A DNA stretch of 45,347 bases from Candidatus Omnitrophota bacterium (lineage in GTDB: Bacteria > Omnitrophota > Gorgyraeia > B26-G9). Where the stretch lies: NCBI GenBank assembly GCA_018817585.1, contig JAHITE010000030.1, positions 1 through 45,347 of the forward strand, written 5' to 3'. The notes under the pieces are model-generated. The model was not told the DNA's origin, ran no database searches, and saw only the letters and a program-made list of their open reading frames with translations. Shown piece after piece: positions 27,015 through 36,040 of the stretch. Position 1 is the stretch's first letter; each line of letters begins with the position of its first letter. Position numbers and translations under genes: made by a program.

Positions 27015-28135
27015 TGATACCAGTTAATCTACCATTATTGAATGGTAAGGAGAAGGAGTTCTTAGATAAATGCATAGAAACAGGTTGGATCTCCTCTGAC
27101 GGGCCATTTGTAAGTGAATTTGAACGAAAATTTGGCAATTTTATTGGGACCAATCATGGAATAGCAGTGTGTAATGGAACAGCAGCCTTAGAAACAGCTT
27201 TGTTTGCCGCGGGAGTGGAAAAGGGGAATGAAGTGATCATGCCCTCTTTTACGATTATTTCCTGTGCATTGGCGGCGATAAGGCTTGGAGCTGTGCCTGT
27301 ATTGGTAGACGCAGAGCCGGATACCTGGAATATGGATGTAAGCCAGATAGAATTTCGGATAACCTCAAAGACAAAAGCTATTATGGCTGTGCATATTTAC
27401 GGACATCCTGTAGACATGGATCCGTTATTAGTTATTGCAAAAAAGCATAATCTTGTTGTGGTTGAGGATGCTGCTGAAGTGCATGGAGCTGAGTATAAAG
27501 GGCGCAAATGCGGAAGTATTGGCGATATAAGTGCCTGGTCTTTTTATGCCAATAAGATAATTACTACTGGTGAGGGGGGCATGGTTTTGACATCGAATGC
27601 AAAAATGGCTGAGCGCGCTTCATCTTATCGTAATCTTTGTTTTCGCCCGGAAAAGAGATTTTATCATACGCAATTGGGTTATAATTTTCGGATGACGAAT
27701 ATGCAGGCGGCTATCGGTCTGGCTCAAATGGAACGGATAGAGGAGTTTATTCAGATTAAACGGCGGTTAGGGGAATATTACCGAAAAGGGCTGATGGATA
27801 TAAAAGGCATAAAAGTCCAGGAAGAAAAAGACTGGGCGAAAATGGTGTACTGGATGTATTGTATTGAATTAGATGATCAATTAGGTCTTGATGCTGATAT
27901 TGTTATGGCGGAACTTAAGAAAAAGGGTATTGGCACTCGTCCATTCTTCTTAGGGTTGCATGTTCAACCGGCTTTACATGATTTAGGCTTATTTAAAAAT
28001 GAGCACTATCCTGTTACCGAACGAATATCAAGACTTGGATTATATTTGCCATCAGGTATGGCTTTGAAGGAAAAAGAAATAGATGAAGTAGTAGAAGCAC
28101 TAAAATGTGTAATTACTGATAAAGCTAATGTTTAA
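27014..28135 (+). CDS. DegT-family aminotransferase, GDP-perosamine-synthase-like
   Basis: PLP enzyme of 373 aa. The opening MIPVNLPLLNGKEKEFL, GWISSDGPFVSEFE, AVHIYGHPVDMD, Asp152 (VVEDAAEVHG) and Lys181 (FYANKIITTGEGGM) closely follow V. cholerae RfbE, which aminates C4 of GDP-4-keto-6-deoxymannose. GMD proteins upstream and downstream could provide that substrate. Perosamine or a C-methylated relative is therefore likely, but a UDP- or dTDP-linked substrate cannot be excluded. Confidence 0.87.
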   Translation: MIPVNLPLLNGKEKEFLDKCIETGWISSDGPFVSEFERKFGNFIGTNHGIAVCNGTAALETALFAAGVEKGNEVIMPSFTIISCALAAIRLGAVPVLVDAEPDTWNMDVSQIEFRITSKTKAIMAVHIYGHPVDMDPLLVIAKKHNLVVVEDAAEVHGAEYKGRKCGSIGDISAWSFYANKIITTGEGGMVLTSNAKMAERASSYRNLCFRPEKRFYHTQLGYNFRMTNMQAAIGLAQMERIEEFIQIKRRLGEYYRKGLMDIKGIKVQEEKDWAKMVYWMYCIELDDQLGLDADIVMAELKKKGIGTRPFFLGLHVQPALHDLGLFKNEHYPVTERISRLGLYLPSGMALKEKEIDEVVEALKCVITDKANV

Positions 28136-28147
28136 AAGGAGACAAAA

Positions 28148-29356
28148 ATGGAAACAATCACCCGGACTACTTGTCGTTTATGTGGAGCTGACAAACTGCA
28201 AGATATATTCTCAGTCGGAGATCAGTATGTAAATGATTTTGTTCCTAAGGATAAAATCGGCCAAGGGATAAAAGCTCCGTTGGATTTAGTTATGTGTAGT
28301 AAATGTACATTGCTGCAGCTTCGTCATACGGCTCCTCAGGAGCTTCTCTATTCACGTCATTATTGGTATCGGTCCGGAGTAACGGATACGATGCGCAAAG
28401 CTTTAAGAAATATAACTGAACAGGTTGAATCTATGGTGGAATTAAAATCGGGAGATGTGGTGCTTGATATCGGCGCAAATGACGGAACAATGCTGGCTAC
28501 TTATGCTACAGAGGGGATCTATCGGGTGGGATGCGAACCAGCGGATAATCTAATAGATATGCTCAAACAAAACACTAAATATGTTATGCATGATTTTTGG
28601 AATTATGAGAAATATATGGAACTTGCAGGGCAGTGGGGATTTGGTAAAGCGAAAGTTATTACCGCGATTGGTATGTTTTATGATCTTGAAGACCCTAATA
28701 AATTTATTAAAGATGCCCAGCGGGCCTTGGCAGAAGATGGTATTTTTGTCGCTCAGCTTATGTGTCTTGCTCCTATGATAGAAAAGAATGACCTTGGAAA
28801 TATCTGTCATGAACATCTTGAGTTTTATTCACTTGATTCCCTTAAATACTTATTTGAAACTAATGGGCTTGAAATGTTCAAGATAGAGGAAAATGAAATA
28901 AACGGAGGAAGTTACCGTATCTTTGCAAGGCATTATAAAGGAACAGGGATGAAATTCGATGAAAAGTTTACTTTGGATGATATTATGGCTTTTGTAAAAA
29001 GGCTTGAGACCAACCGTAAACTTTGTGTTGATTTCATAAAAGAAGAGGTGGCTAAAGGAAAGACTGTTTATGTGTATGGGGCATCGACAAAAGGAAATGT
29101 AATTTTACAATATTACGGGTTAGACCATACTTTGATTAAAGCAGCAGCGGAGCGTAGTCCGGAGAAATGGGGCAAATATACTATAGGTACATGGATTCCG
29201 ATTGTTTCAGAAGAGGAGGCACGTCGAGCTCAACCTGATTATTTTCTTGTTTTACCATGGGCTTTTTTTGATGAATTCTATAAAAGAGAAGAAAAATGGC
29301 GCTCAAAAGGTGGTAAATTTATTGTTCCTTTGCCGGAGTTCCGGGTAGTGCCATGA
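28148..29356 (+). CDS. NDP-sugar C-methyltransferase (zinc ribbon, KijD1/NovU family)
   Basis: 402 aa with the three-part build of sugar C-methyltransferases. An N-terminal zinc site is formed by Cys9, Cys12, Cys50 and Cys53; the SAM domain has VLDIGANDGTM (105-115); the catalytic HEHLEFYS (221-228) corresponds to the active-site His of KijD1; and a C-terminal Rossmann-like part has VYVYGASTKGN. These enzymes methylate the carbon next to a 4-keto group. Between a perosamine-synthase-like gene and GMD-type genes it predicts a branched 6-deoxy sugar. Confidence 0.85.
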   Translation: METITRTTCRLCGADKLQDIFSVGDQYVNDFVPKDKIGQGIKAPLDLVMCSKCTLLQLRHTAPQELLYSRHYWYRSGVTDTMRKALRNITEQVESMVELKSGDVVLDIGANDGTMLATYATEGIYRVGCEPADNLIDMLKQNTKYVMHDFWNYEKYMELAGQWGFGKAKVITAIGMFYDLEDPNKFIKDAQRALAEDGIFVAQLMCLAPMIEKNDLGNICHEHLEFYSLDSLKYLFETNGLEMFKIEENEINGGSYRIFARHYKGTGMKFDEKFTLDDIMAFVKRLETNRKLCVDFIKEEVAKGKTVYVYGASTKGNVILQYYGLDHTLIKAAAERSPEKWGKYTIGTWIPIVSEEEARRAQPDYFLVLPWAFFDEFYKREEKWRSKGGKFIVPLPEFRVVP

Positions 29357-29775
29357 AGATGATACCTATCGGGAAATATAAGGATATACTGGATATTTTG
29401 CCTATTCTCTGCGTTGATATTATTGCTCGTAATCCTAAGGGCGAATACCTATTGATAAAAAGAGCTAATGAACCTAAAAAAGGACGTTGGTGGGTGATCG
29501 GAGGGCGCGTACTTAAGGGGGAGACTTTAGCCCAGGCAGTAATTCGCAAGGCAAAACAAGAAACAGGTATTAAAATTAAAAAAATGAGGCCTGTTGGATA
29601 TTTTGAATTGGTCAAAGGAGTTAATCCGTTAGGCAGGGAATCTAAATATCATACTATTAGTGTTGTTTTTGCTATTGATATTAACGATAAGCAGCCGATT
29701 ATTTTAGATAATCAGAGCACTGAATACAAGTATGCAAAAAAATTACCTTCAGATTTTCCTGTAATTTCGTTTTAA
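29353..29775 (+). CDS. gmm: Nudix protein, GDP-mannose mannosyl hydrolase-like
   Basis: 140 aa. WWVIGGRVLKGETL is the distinctive strand of GDP-mannose hydrolases. In the Nudix box (51-73) Glu57, Arg65 and Glu70 are kept, but two usual Glu positions are Lys66 and Gln69; E. coli Gmm deviates at the same two places. It would hydrolyse GDP-mannose-type sugars to GDP and sugar and so tune GDP-sugar levels. It overlaps the C-methyltransferase by 4 bases (ATGA). Confidence 0.82.
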   Translation: MKMIPIGKYKDILDILPILCVDIIARNPKGEYLLIKRANEPKKGRWWVIGGRVLKGETLAQAVIRKAKQETGIKIKKMRPVGYFELVKGVNPLGRESKYHTISVVFAIDINDKQPIILDNQSTEYKYAKKLPSDFPVISF

Positions 29776-29842
29776 AAAAAGTTTCACACAAATATTGTAA
29801 TTAGATAGCTTTAAGCAATAGATTTAATAAAGGGGATATATT

Positions 29843-30838
29843 ATGAAAAAAGCATTAGTTCTAGGTGTAACTGGTCAGGACGGTAGTTACCTTGCAGAAA
29901 TTTTACTTGGGAAAGGTTATGAAGTTCATGGTATGGTTCGTCGCTCTGCAACAGGTAATACTCGTAATATTGAGCATTTAATTCAAGATACCAAGATATT
30001 TAATAAAAGTTTTTTTCTTCAAAGAGGGGATCTGGCTGATCCTACTTCAATATATCGTATTATAAATTCCGTAAGGCCGGATGAAATCTATAATGAAGCT
30101 GATCAGGATCATGTAAGCTGGAGTTATGATATGGTAGGTTTTTCTGCTGATATTACCGGAGCAGCTGTAGGCAGAATTCTGGAGACAATTAAACAGATTG
30201 ATTCGAATATTCGCTATTTTCAGCCGTGTACATCTAATATGTTTGGTCAAACCGATAGTACTAAACAGAATGAAGAGAGTGCTTTTAACCCGCAAAGTCC
30301 TTATGCCTGCGCTAAGACAATGGCTTTTTATTTGACACGCTATTTTCGTCAAGCCTATGGGATATTTGCTTCAACAGCAATATTGTATAATCATGAGTCT
30401 CCGCGCCGCATGCCTGAATATGTAACTCGTAAAATTACGCAAGCGGTGGCACGGATAGCTTGCGGCAAACAGGATAAACTGTATTTAGGTGATCTGAGTG
30501 CGTGTATTGATTGGGGGTATGCGCGGGAATATATGGAGACTGCTTGGAAAATATTACAACTTGATGCGCCGGATGATTTTGTTGTTGCTACGGGAGAGGC
30601 ACATTCTGTTCAGGAGTGGGTCGAAAAGGCATTTAACGTAGTTGGACTTAACCCAGATGATTATGTGGTACAGGACCCTAAACTTTTGCGGCCTACTAAA
30701 ACATCTGCATTGATTGGTGATATAACCAAGGCAAAAGAAACTTTTGGTTTTGATCCAAAAATCAAGTTTGACGCCTTAGTTAAACTTATGGTTGAAGAGG
30801 ATCTAATTAAAGAGAATTCGGACAAGGGGAAAGCATAA
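29843..30838 (+). CDS. GMD-family SDR with altered catalytic triad
   Basis: 331 aa, clearly of the GDP-mannose 4,6-dehydratase family: [41 protein letters not shown] and the Tyr154/Lys158 pair in YACAK. Yet the dehydratase base (Glu136 in the paralogue at 6461) is Asn132 here (CTSNMFG), and the conserved AAQSHV is ADQDHV. It is therefore unlikely to be an ordinary dehydratase; a GDP-sugar epimerase or reductase is a better guess. It follows the Nudix gene and precedes a GT2 by one base. Confidence 0.82.
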   Translation: MKKALVLGVTGQDGSYLAEILLGKGYEVHGMVRRSATGNTRNIEHLIQDTKIFNKSFFLQRGDLADPTSIYRIINSVRPDEIYNEADQDHVSWSYDMVGFSADITGAAVGRILETIKQIDSNIRYFQPCTSNMFGQTDSTKQNEESAFNPQSPYACAKTMAFYLTRYFRQAYGIFASTAILYNHESPRRMPEYVTRKITQAVARIACGKQDKLYLGDLSACIDWGYAREYMETAWKILQLDAPDDFVVATGEAHSVQEWVEKAFNVVGLNPDDYVVQDPKLLRPTKTSALIGDITKAKETFGFDPKIKFDALVKLMVEEDLIKENSDKGKA

Positions 30839-30839
30839 T

Positions 30840-31880
30840 ATGGACAAAAGTAAATCCCATAAGATTAAACTCTCTATTTGTATTCCAACGCTTAATCGTG
30901 CCAGTTTTTTAGCTGAAACGCTTGAAAATGTGATGTCGCAGTCAAATGATGATGTCGAGATAGTAATAGTTGACGGTGCTTCAAAGGATAATACGGCTGA
31001 GGTGGTAGAGGGATTCAGGGCGAAATTCAAAAACTTTGTGTATTATCGGGGTGAAAAGAATATGGGTGTTAACCGGGATATGGCAAAAACTATTGAAATC
31101 GCTCATGGTGAATATTGCTGGATGCTTTCTGACGACGACTTACTTGCCCCCGGGGCAGTTGCACGGATGTTAAAGGAGATAAAATCTGGATGCGAAATAT
31201 ATTTATGCAATATAACTGCTTGTAACTTGAAAATGCAGCCGTATAAGGATATGTTTTGGTTATCTAAGAAATTCACAGACAGGACATATTCTTTACATGA
31301 TAAAGCGGAATTTATCCAATACTGCGATAATTCAAATTCTATTGGGTCACTTTTTAGTTATATGAGTTCTATTGTAGTTAATCGCCAGGCTTGGAATAAA
31401 ACTGGATTTCATGATGATTTTGACGATACTGCTTATGCTCTTGCCTCTTCGCTCCTGTCGTTCATTAAGAGCAGTTGCAGGCTTAAGTATATCAGAGGTT
31501 CTCTTGTACTCTGGCGTAATGACAATGAGAGTTTTCAAAATGCCGGGGGGTTGGTAAAAAGATTTTATTTGGACTTTGACGGATATTTGAAATTAGCAGA
31601 TAAATATCTATCAGATGATAAAGATATGAGGAGTGCTTTTTTAAGGGTAATGACACGTGAACATCCCTGGTACACGATAATAAATGTTACATCTTTTATT
31701 AAAGACCCCAAAGAGTGGAAAACTTTCGCTATGAATATGGCTGCATTCGGATATAGTAAGTCGATGATCGGGTTTTGCCGTTTTTGGAGTAAAAATAGAG
31801 GTTTAGTGTCTTTTGCCGTTAATATTAAAAGAAAAATAGTCAGAAGCGGGATACATTTGCTGTTAAACAAGAATAAGTAA
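30840..31880 (+). CDS. Glycosyltransferase family 2
   Basis: 346 aa. LSICIPTLNRASFLAETLEN, VIVDGASKDNTAEVV and the metal motif LSDDD (96-100) identify an inverting GT-A transferase. The start lies one base after the previous stop, so translation is coupled. Donor unknown. Confidence 0.88.
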   Translation: MDKSKSHKIKLSICIPTLNRASFLAETLENVMSQSNDDVEIVIVDGASKDNTAEVVEGFRAKFKNFVYYRGEKNMGVNRDMAKTIEIAHGEYCWMLSDDDLLAPGAVARMLKEIKSGCEIYLCNITACNLKMQPYKDMFWLSKKFTDRTYSLHDKAEFIQYCDNSNSIGSLFSYMSSIVVNRQAWNKTGFHDDFDDTAYALASSLLSFIKSSCRLKYIRGSLVLWRNDNESFQNAGGLVKRFYLDFDGYLKLADKYLSDDKDMRSAFLRVMTREHPWYTIINVTSFIKDPKEWKTFAMNMAAFGYSKSMIGFCRFWSKNRGLVSFAVNIKRKIVRSGIHLLLNKNK

Positions 31881-31902
31881 AAATTTTTGAGTTATATTGG
31901 AA

Positions 31903-31954
31903 TCACAAAATCCTTTGTGAACTTAAAGTAAAATAGAATTAGACAAGTCTAATT
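31903..31954 (+). promoter_or_regulatory. Two inverted repeats ahead of the Wzy-like gene
   Basis: TCACAAA (31903-31909) and TTTGTGA (31914-31920) pair around a 4-base loop. AATTAGAC (31937-31944) and GTCTAATT (31947-31954) form an almost perfect palindrome ending at the base before the ATG at 31955. No T-run follows, so they do not look like a terminator. They could be an operator or RNA hairpins that limit ribosome access; no ribosome site other than this palindrome is seen. Confidence 0.45.
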
Positions 31955-33229
31955 ATGAAAAAAATATTCAATTATTTGATGATTTCTAATGTTTTCCTTG
32001 GTGGATATATTCTATCTAAATCTCCGTTTGAATTTTATATAGGATATACTTTTATTATTGCCTTTTTGCTCATTTATTTATTATGTTATAGAAAGGTACA
32101 GATAAACTATAGTTTTATATGCATATTATTTATCCTTGCGATTTCATCCCTTATCAACATATTTTTCGGCAATAATACTTGGCAGCTCTTTATTAAACAA
32201 ATAGTTGGAATTTTTTTAACAGGCGTTGCGTATTACTTGTTAATAAGAGTAAATGATTTTGAGGTTGAAAAACTGTTTAGAATTTATCTGCGTCTTGCTT
32301 TTATCGTAGCTGCTATTGGGATATTTCAGGAAGCAAGTTTCTTAATAGGATTTGAGAGAGGGTATAATTACATCAATTTCATGACAAAATGGTGGCTTAC
32401 TCCTCCAACGAGTTTTGGCATGCTGCAAGTAAACTCAATCCTTATGGAGCCGTCTCATTTTGCGGCAGCGATAGCTCCGGCAGCTTTTGTTTCTTTAGAA
32501 AGAATTTTAAAGCATAAAGCAAGCTTTTTAGGTGTAGGATGCAGCTTAGTAATTATTATTAGTTTTTTGCTGACATTTTCTACGCTTGCTTATATTGTAA
32601 TTTTAATAAGTCTAACGTTACTTTTGATTGATATTAAAAAACGAAGATATTTTTTGTTGTTGCTTCTAATCCCTGCTTTTGCTGTTTTGGTATATAGTTT
32701 TATCCCGGGAGTACGCGTTAGGGTTAATGGTACCGCGCAAGTAATAAGTGGTGAAGTAGATGTTTTAGAGGTTAACCCCAGTACCTATTCATTAGCAAGT
32801 AATTTATTTGTTGCAATGAAAGGTTTTTCGGCAAATCCGTTTTTCGGATATGGATTAGGCAGTCATCCACTTACATATGTAAAAGAACTTTATCCCGGAA
32901 CATACTGGTATAGGAAAGATATTTTTGGATTAAATAAAAAGGGGGCGGGGTCTCTTTTTATAAGATTACTGTCTGAGACAGGACTGTTTGGTCTTTTAAT
33001 AGTTTTATTTTTTATTTTTAGATTACGCATTAGGAATAGTAATGATAAGAATCTGAAGGTTATGAGCAATGCAATATTTAGTATGTTTATAATACAATTA
33101 ATAAGACAAGGGCATTATTTTTATAATGGATTATTTTTCTTTGTTTGGATGTATTATTTTATTTATTTGAATAACAGAAGGAATATACAGAAAAGGGAAT
33201 GTGATGATCTCGTTAATTCAGAGGTATAA
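31955..33229 (+). CDS. O-antigen polymerase/ligase family membrane protein (Wzy-like)
   Basis: 424 aa with about ten to twelve hydrophobic segments and a large periplasmic loop (about residues 245-325) before NPFFGYGLGSH, the motif typical of the Wzy_C/O-antigen ligase superfamily. With the Wzx and Wzz-like genes it would polymerise repeat units at the periplasmic face. A second member of the superfamily is at 37043; the one here is assigned as polymerase only because of its position among repeat-unit genes. Confidence 0.75.
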   Translation: MKKIFNYLMISNVFLGGYILSKSPFEFYIGYTFIIAFLLIYLLCYRKVQINYSFICILFILAISSLINIFFGNNTWQLFIKQIVGIFLTGVAYYLLIRVNDFEVEKLFRIYLRLAFIVAAIGIFQEASFLIGFERGYNYINFMTKWWLTPPTSFGMLQVNSILMEPSHFAAAIAPAAFVSLERILKHKASFLGVGCSLVIIISFLLTFSTLAYIVILISLTLLLIDIKKRRYFLLLLLIPAFAVLVYSFIPGVRVRVNGTAQVISGEVDVLEVNPSTYSLASNLFVAMKGFSANPFFGYGLGSHPLTYVKELYPGTYWYRKDIFGLNKKGAGSLFIRLLSETGLFGLLIVLFFIFRLRIRNSNDKNLKVMSNAIFSMFIIQLIRQGHYFYNGLFFFVWMYYFIYLNNRRNIQKRECDDLVNSEV

Positions 33230-33800
33230 TTTTTGGGGTTTGTTAAGTTTGGTGAACAATTTAATGATAACAAAGCTATTTTTTCCAAGAGCTAAGTTGA
33301 TAAGATCTCCTTTTTACATAAGAGGGATTGCGTTTATTGAAATCGGAAAAAATTTCATAGCTGGTGTTGGGCTTAGAATGGATGCTTTTCCTGACAAAGA
33401 AAAAATTTGTATCAGAATAGGAGATAATGTGCAGATTAATGATTATGTGCACATCGGAGCTGTAGATTCGTTAACTATAGGCAATAATGTCTTGATAGCT
33501 AGCAGAGTGTTTATTTCTGACCATAATCATGGTTTTTACGGTAATTCTTCGGAGCAGAGCATTCCAGAAGTTCCACCGGCTAAAAGAAAATTGAGTTTCG
33601 CGTCAGTTTGTATTGAGGATAATGTTTGGATAGGTGAGGGGGTTGGGATTCTTCCTGGCGTAAGGATTGGTAAAGGATCTATTATTGGTTGCGGTGCTAT
33701 AGTTACGAGGGATGTTCCTGAATGTTGTTTGGCAGTAGGCAACCCTGCACGTGTTATAAAGAAGTATAGTTTTAAAACTAAAAAATGGGAAAATATTTGA
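33204..33800 (+). CDS. WbbJ-like hexapeptide O-acyltransferase
   Basis: About 198 aa from ATG 33204 (AAAAGGG upstream; a GTG lies one codon earlier). Left-handed beta-helix turns such as IGDNVQINDYVHIGA, IGNNVLIASRVFI and VWIGEGVGILPGVRIGKGSIIG are plain, with the catalytic His region SDHNHGFY and tail AVGNPARVIKKY. It acetylates a sugar hydroxyl using acetyl-CoA. It starts inside the last 26 bases of the polymerase gene. Confidence 0.87.
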   Translation: MISLIQRYNFWGLLSLVNNLMITKLFFPRAKLIRSPFYIRGIAFIEIGKNFIAGVGLRMDAFPDKEKICIRIGDNVQINDYVHIGAVDSLTIGNNVLIASRVFISDHNHGFYGNSSEQSIPEVPPAKRKLSFASVCIEDNVWIGEGVGILPGVRIGKGSIIGCGAIVTRDVPECCLAVGNPARVIKKYSFKTKKWENI

Positions 33801-34924
33801 AGAAGATAGTTGTTTCTGCGATTAGTTTTACTGAAGGTGGCCCGCTGTCTATTTTTAAAGAGTGCTTAGATTATCTAAGCGAGAATTTGGCGGACTCCTA
33901 TGAAATCATTGCATTGGTTAATGATAAAAGTCGTTTTGATTATAAAAATATACGATTTTGTGAGTTTCCTTTAGCTAAGAGAGCATGGCTTATACGTTTA
34001 TATTATGAGTATATACATTTCAAATATCTATCTTCGATGATAAAGCCTTATTTATGGCTTTCCTTGCATGATATAACCCCTAATGTAAATTCAGAGATTC
34101 AGGCTGTTTATTGCCATAACCCTTCGCCGTTCTATTCATTATCATTGCGGGAAGCGTATCTGGGAGGTATTAAATTTCTTGCGTTTAATTTGTTCTATCG
34201 TTACCTGTATGCTATTAATATAAAGAAAAATGATTATGTGATCGTACAGCAGAATAATCTGAGAAATAAATTTAAAAAGTTAACCGGAGCTGATAGAGTA
34301 GTCGTAGCACATCCAACGGTAAAGATGCCTTTTAAAGCTAATTCTTCAATGCCAGTTGAAAATTCTTTTTTTTACCCGGCCTATCCCAGGGTATTTAAGA
34401 ATTTTGAAGTTATATGCAAAGCCGCAGAAATATTACTTAACCAGGGGATTAAGGACTTTAAGATCTATTTTACGATAGCGGGTAATGAGAATAACTATGC
34501 AAAATATGTGTACAATACTTTTAAGTATATAAATAATATTGAATTCCTGGGGTCTGTATCCAGAGAAAGAACTTTTGAGTTATATAATAAGTCAGGATGT
34601 GTTATCTTTCCGTCAAGGTTGGAAACATGGGGGATGCCTATAACAGAAGCCAAGTCTTTTGAGAAGCCAATTATTTTAGCTGATCTGGCTTATGCGCATG
34701 AGACTCTTGGCAGGTATGATAAGGTTAAGTTTTTTGATTCAGATGACCCAGCTGCATTAGCTATAATCATGAAAGAGTTTATTGATAAAAAAGTAGTTTA
34801 TTCAAGTACAGAGCCAGGCAGCATTGATCAACCTTTTGCTGAAAACTGGAATAAATTGTTTAATATATTATTGTCTGGCAAACAAGAAGAGATCAAATCC
34901 GCTGAAAACACTGGGGTTGTATAA
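33785..34924 (+). CDS. Glycosyltransferase family 4
   Basis: 379 aa of GT-B fold. The C-terminal half has FPSRLETWGMPITEAKSFEKP, which contains the E-X7-E retaining-transferase motif, and a donor-binding strand IEFLGSVSRERTFELYNKS. The N-terminal half is atypical but includes a Gly-rich EGGPLS loop. The start is uncertain: ATG 33785 overlaps the acyltransferase end, and TTG 33797 would give a TTGA overlap. Confidence 0.86.
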   Translation: MGKYLKKIVVSAISFTEGGPLSIFKECLDYLSENLADSYEIIALVNDKSRFDYKNIRFCEFPLAKRAWLIRLYYEYIHFKYLSSMIKPYLWLSLHDITPNVNSEIQAVYCHNPSPFYSLSLREAYLGGIKFLAFNLFYRYLYAINIKKNDYVIVQQNNLRNKFKKLTGADRVVVAHPTVKMPFKANSSMPVENSFFYPAYPRVFKNFEVICKAAEILLNQGIKDFKIYFTIAGNENNYAKYVYNTFKYINNIEFLGSVSRERTFELYNKSGCVIFPSRLETWGMPITEAKSFEKPIILADLAYAHETLGRYDKVKFFDSDDPAALAIIMKEFIDKKVVYSSTEPGSIDQPFAENWNKLFNILLSGKQEEIKSAENTGVV

Positions 34925-34926
34925 TT

Positions 34927-35751
34927 ATGTATGATGTCATTGGTTCAATTGTTCTGTTTAAAAATAAAGGGAGTGTTGTGAAAAAAACAGTGGAAAGCTT
35001 TTTAGCAACGTCATTAAAAGTTAATCTTTATATTATTGACAATTCACCTACGGATTATTTGAGGGATATGTGTGTGGGCGAAAATGTGGAATATATCTTT
35101 AATAATAGAAATTTAGGTTTTGGCGCAGGTCATAATATTGCTTTAGGTAAAAGCGCTGGAAAAACAAAGTATAATTTAATTCTAAACCCGGATATTTATT
35201 TTGAAAAGGGAACTCTTGAGAGAATATTTAATTTTATGAATTCCAATAAGAATGTGGGGTCGCTACTACCTAAGGTTTTGTACCCAGATAATTCGCTACA
35301 ATATCTTTGTCGTTTAATTCCAAATCCATACGATGTATTTATTAGAAAATTAGACATTCGGATTTTGCATCCATTTATCAGAAATAGAAAGCTTAGGAAT
35401 GAATTTAGATTTACTGATTATAATAGAATAATGAATGTTCCATATCTTTCTGGATGTTTTATGTTTATAAAATCTGAAGTGTTTGAAAAAATTGGTATAT
35501 TTGATGAAAGATTTTTTTTATATTTTGAAGATGTTGATTTAGCGAGGAGAATTAATGAATATTATCAGACATTATATTATCCCGAGGCGGTTATTTACCA
35601 CGCTTATGCCAAGGGGTCTGCTAAGAGTTTGCGACTTTTCATGCAAATGATATTATCTGGAATCAAATATTTTAATAAATGGGGGTGGTTTTTGGACCAC
35701 AAAAGAAGTATTGCTAACACTAAAGCAATAAATGAGTTGCGGTATAAATAG
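34927..35751 (+). CDS. Glycosyltransferase family 2, WbbL/rhamnosyltransferase-like
   Basis: 274 aa. YIIDNSPTDYLR, NRNLGFGAGHNIAL, ILNPDIYFEKG, YLSGCFMFIKSEVFEKIGIF and FEDVDLARR are the ordered motifs of WbbL/RfbF-type enzymes. Several relatives add rhamnose from dTDP-rhamnose, but no dTDP-rhamnose genes are in the window. It closes the long operon before a 289-base gap. Confidence 0.87.
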   Translation: MYDVIGSIVLFKNKGSVVKKTVESFLATSLKVNLYIIDNSPTDYLRDMCVGENVEYIFNNRNLGFGAGHNIALGKSAGKTKYNLILNPDIYFEKGTLERIFNFMNSNKNVGSLLPKVLYPDNSLQYLCRLIPNPYDVFIRKLDIRILHPFIRNRKLRNEFRFTDYNRIMNVPYLSGCFMFIKSEVFEKIGIFDERFFLYFEDVDLARRINEYYQTLYYPEAVIYHAYAKGSAKSLRLFMQMILSGIKYFNKWGWFLDHKRSIANTKAINELRYK

Positions 35752-35927
35752 CGTTTGAGATTAGGTCAGGATCCTTTAGCTTTAAATAAAATATTGAAAA
35801 AGATATTTTTAACGATAAATAATTAAGTTGCCAATTATTATATCTTTATACGTGTAATAGCTAATTTTTTAATTAATTTAACAATATGATTTGGACTGTT
35901 TGGTTGGTTAATTAGGCAATTATTAGG

Positions 35928-35955
35928 TTGACCTTTTCTCTTTGAATGATATACT
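35928..35955 (+). promoter_or_regulatory. Sigma70-type promoter before the WecA-type gene
   Basis: TTGACC (35928-35933), a 16-base spacer and TATACT (35950-35955) lie in the 289-base gap 35752-36040. Transcription would start near 35962, about 30 bases ahead of a short leader ORF. The rest of that gap is AT-rich sequence in which I see no gene. Confidence 0.6.
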
Positions 35956-35992
35956 ATTCAAATTGGATAAATGGTCGAATTTTCGGGGAGTT

Positions 35993-36040
35993 ATGGGAAA
36001 AATGGAACTAATTATGATAATTTTGCAGACGGTGCTTTAA
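35993..36040 (+). CDS. 15-residue leader peptide abutting the WecA-type gene
   Basis: GGGGAG (35985-35990) stands right before an ATG that begins a 15-codon hydrophobic peptide (MGKMELIMIILQTVL). Its TAA ends at 36040, the base before the ATG of the initiating transferase, and both share one reading frame. The downstream ATG has no ribosome site of its own, so its translation may depend on ribosomes terminating here. A nonsense mutation shortening a longer N-terminus is the alternative. Confidence 0.5.
   Translation: MGKMELIMIILQTVL

Noticed and set aside
31903-31954. Rho-independent terminator between the GT2 and Wzy-like genes
   Set aside because: The stems are AT-rich and neither is followed by a run of T; the second ends at a start codon.
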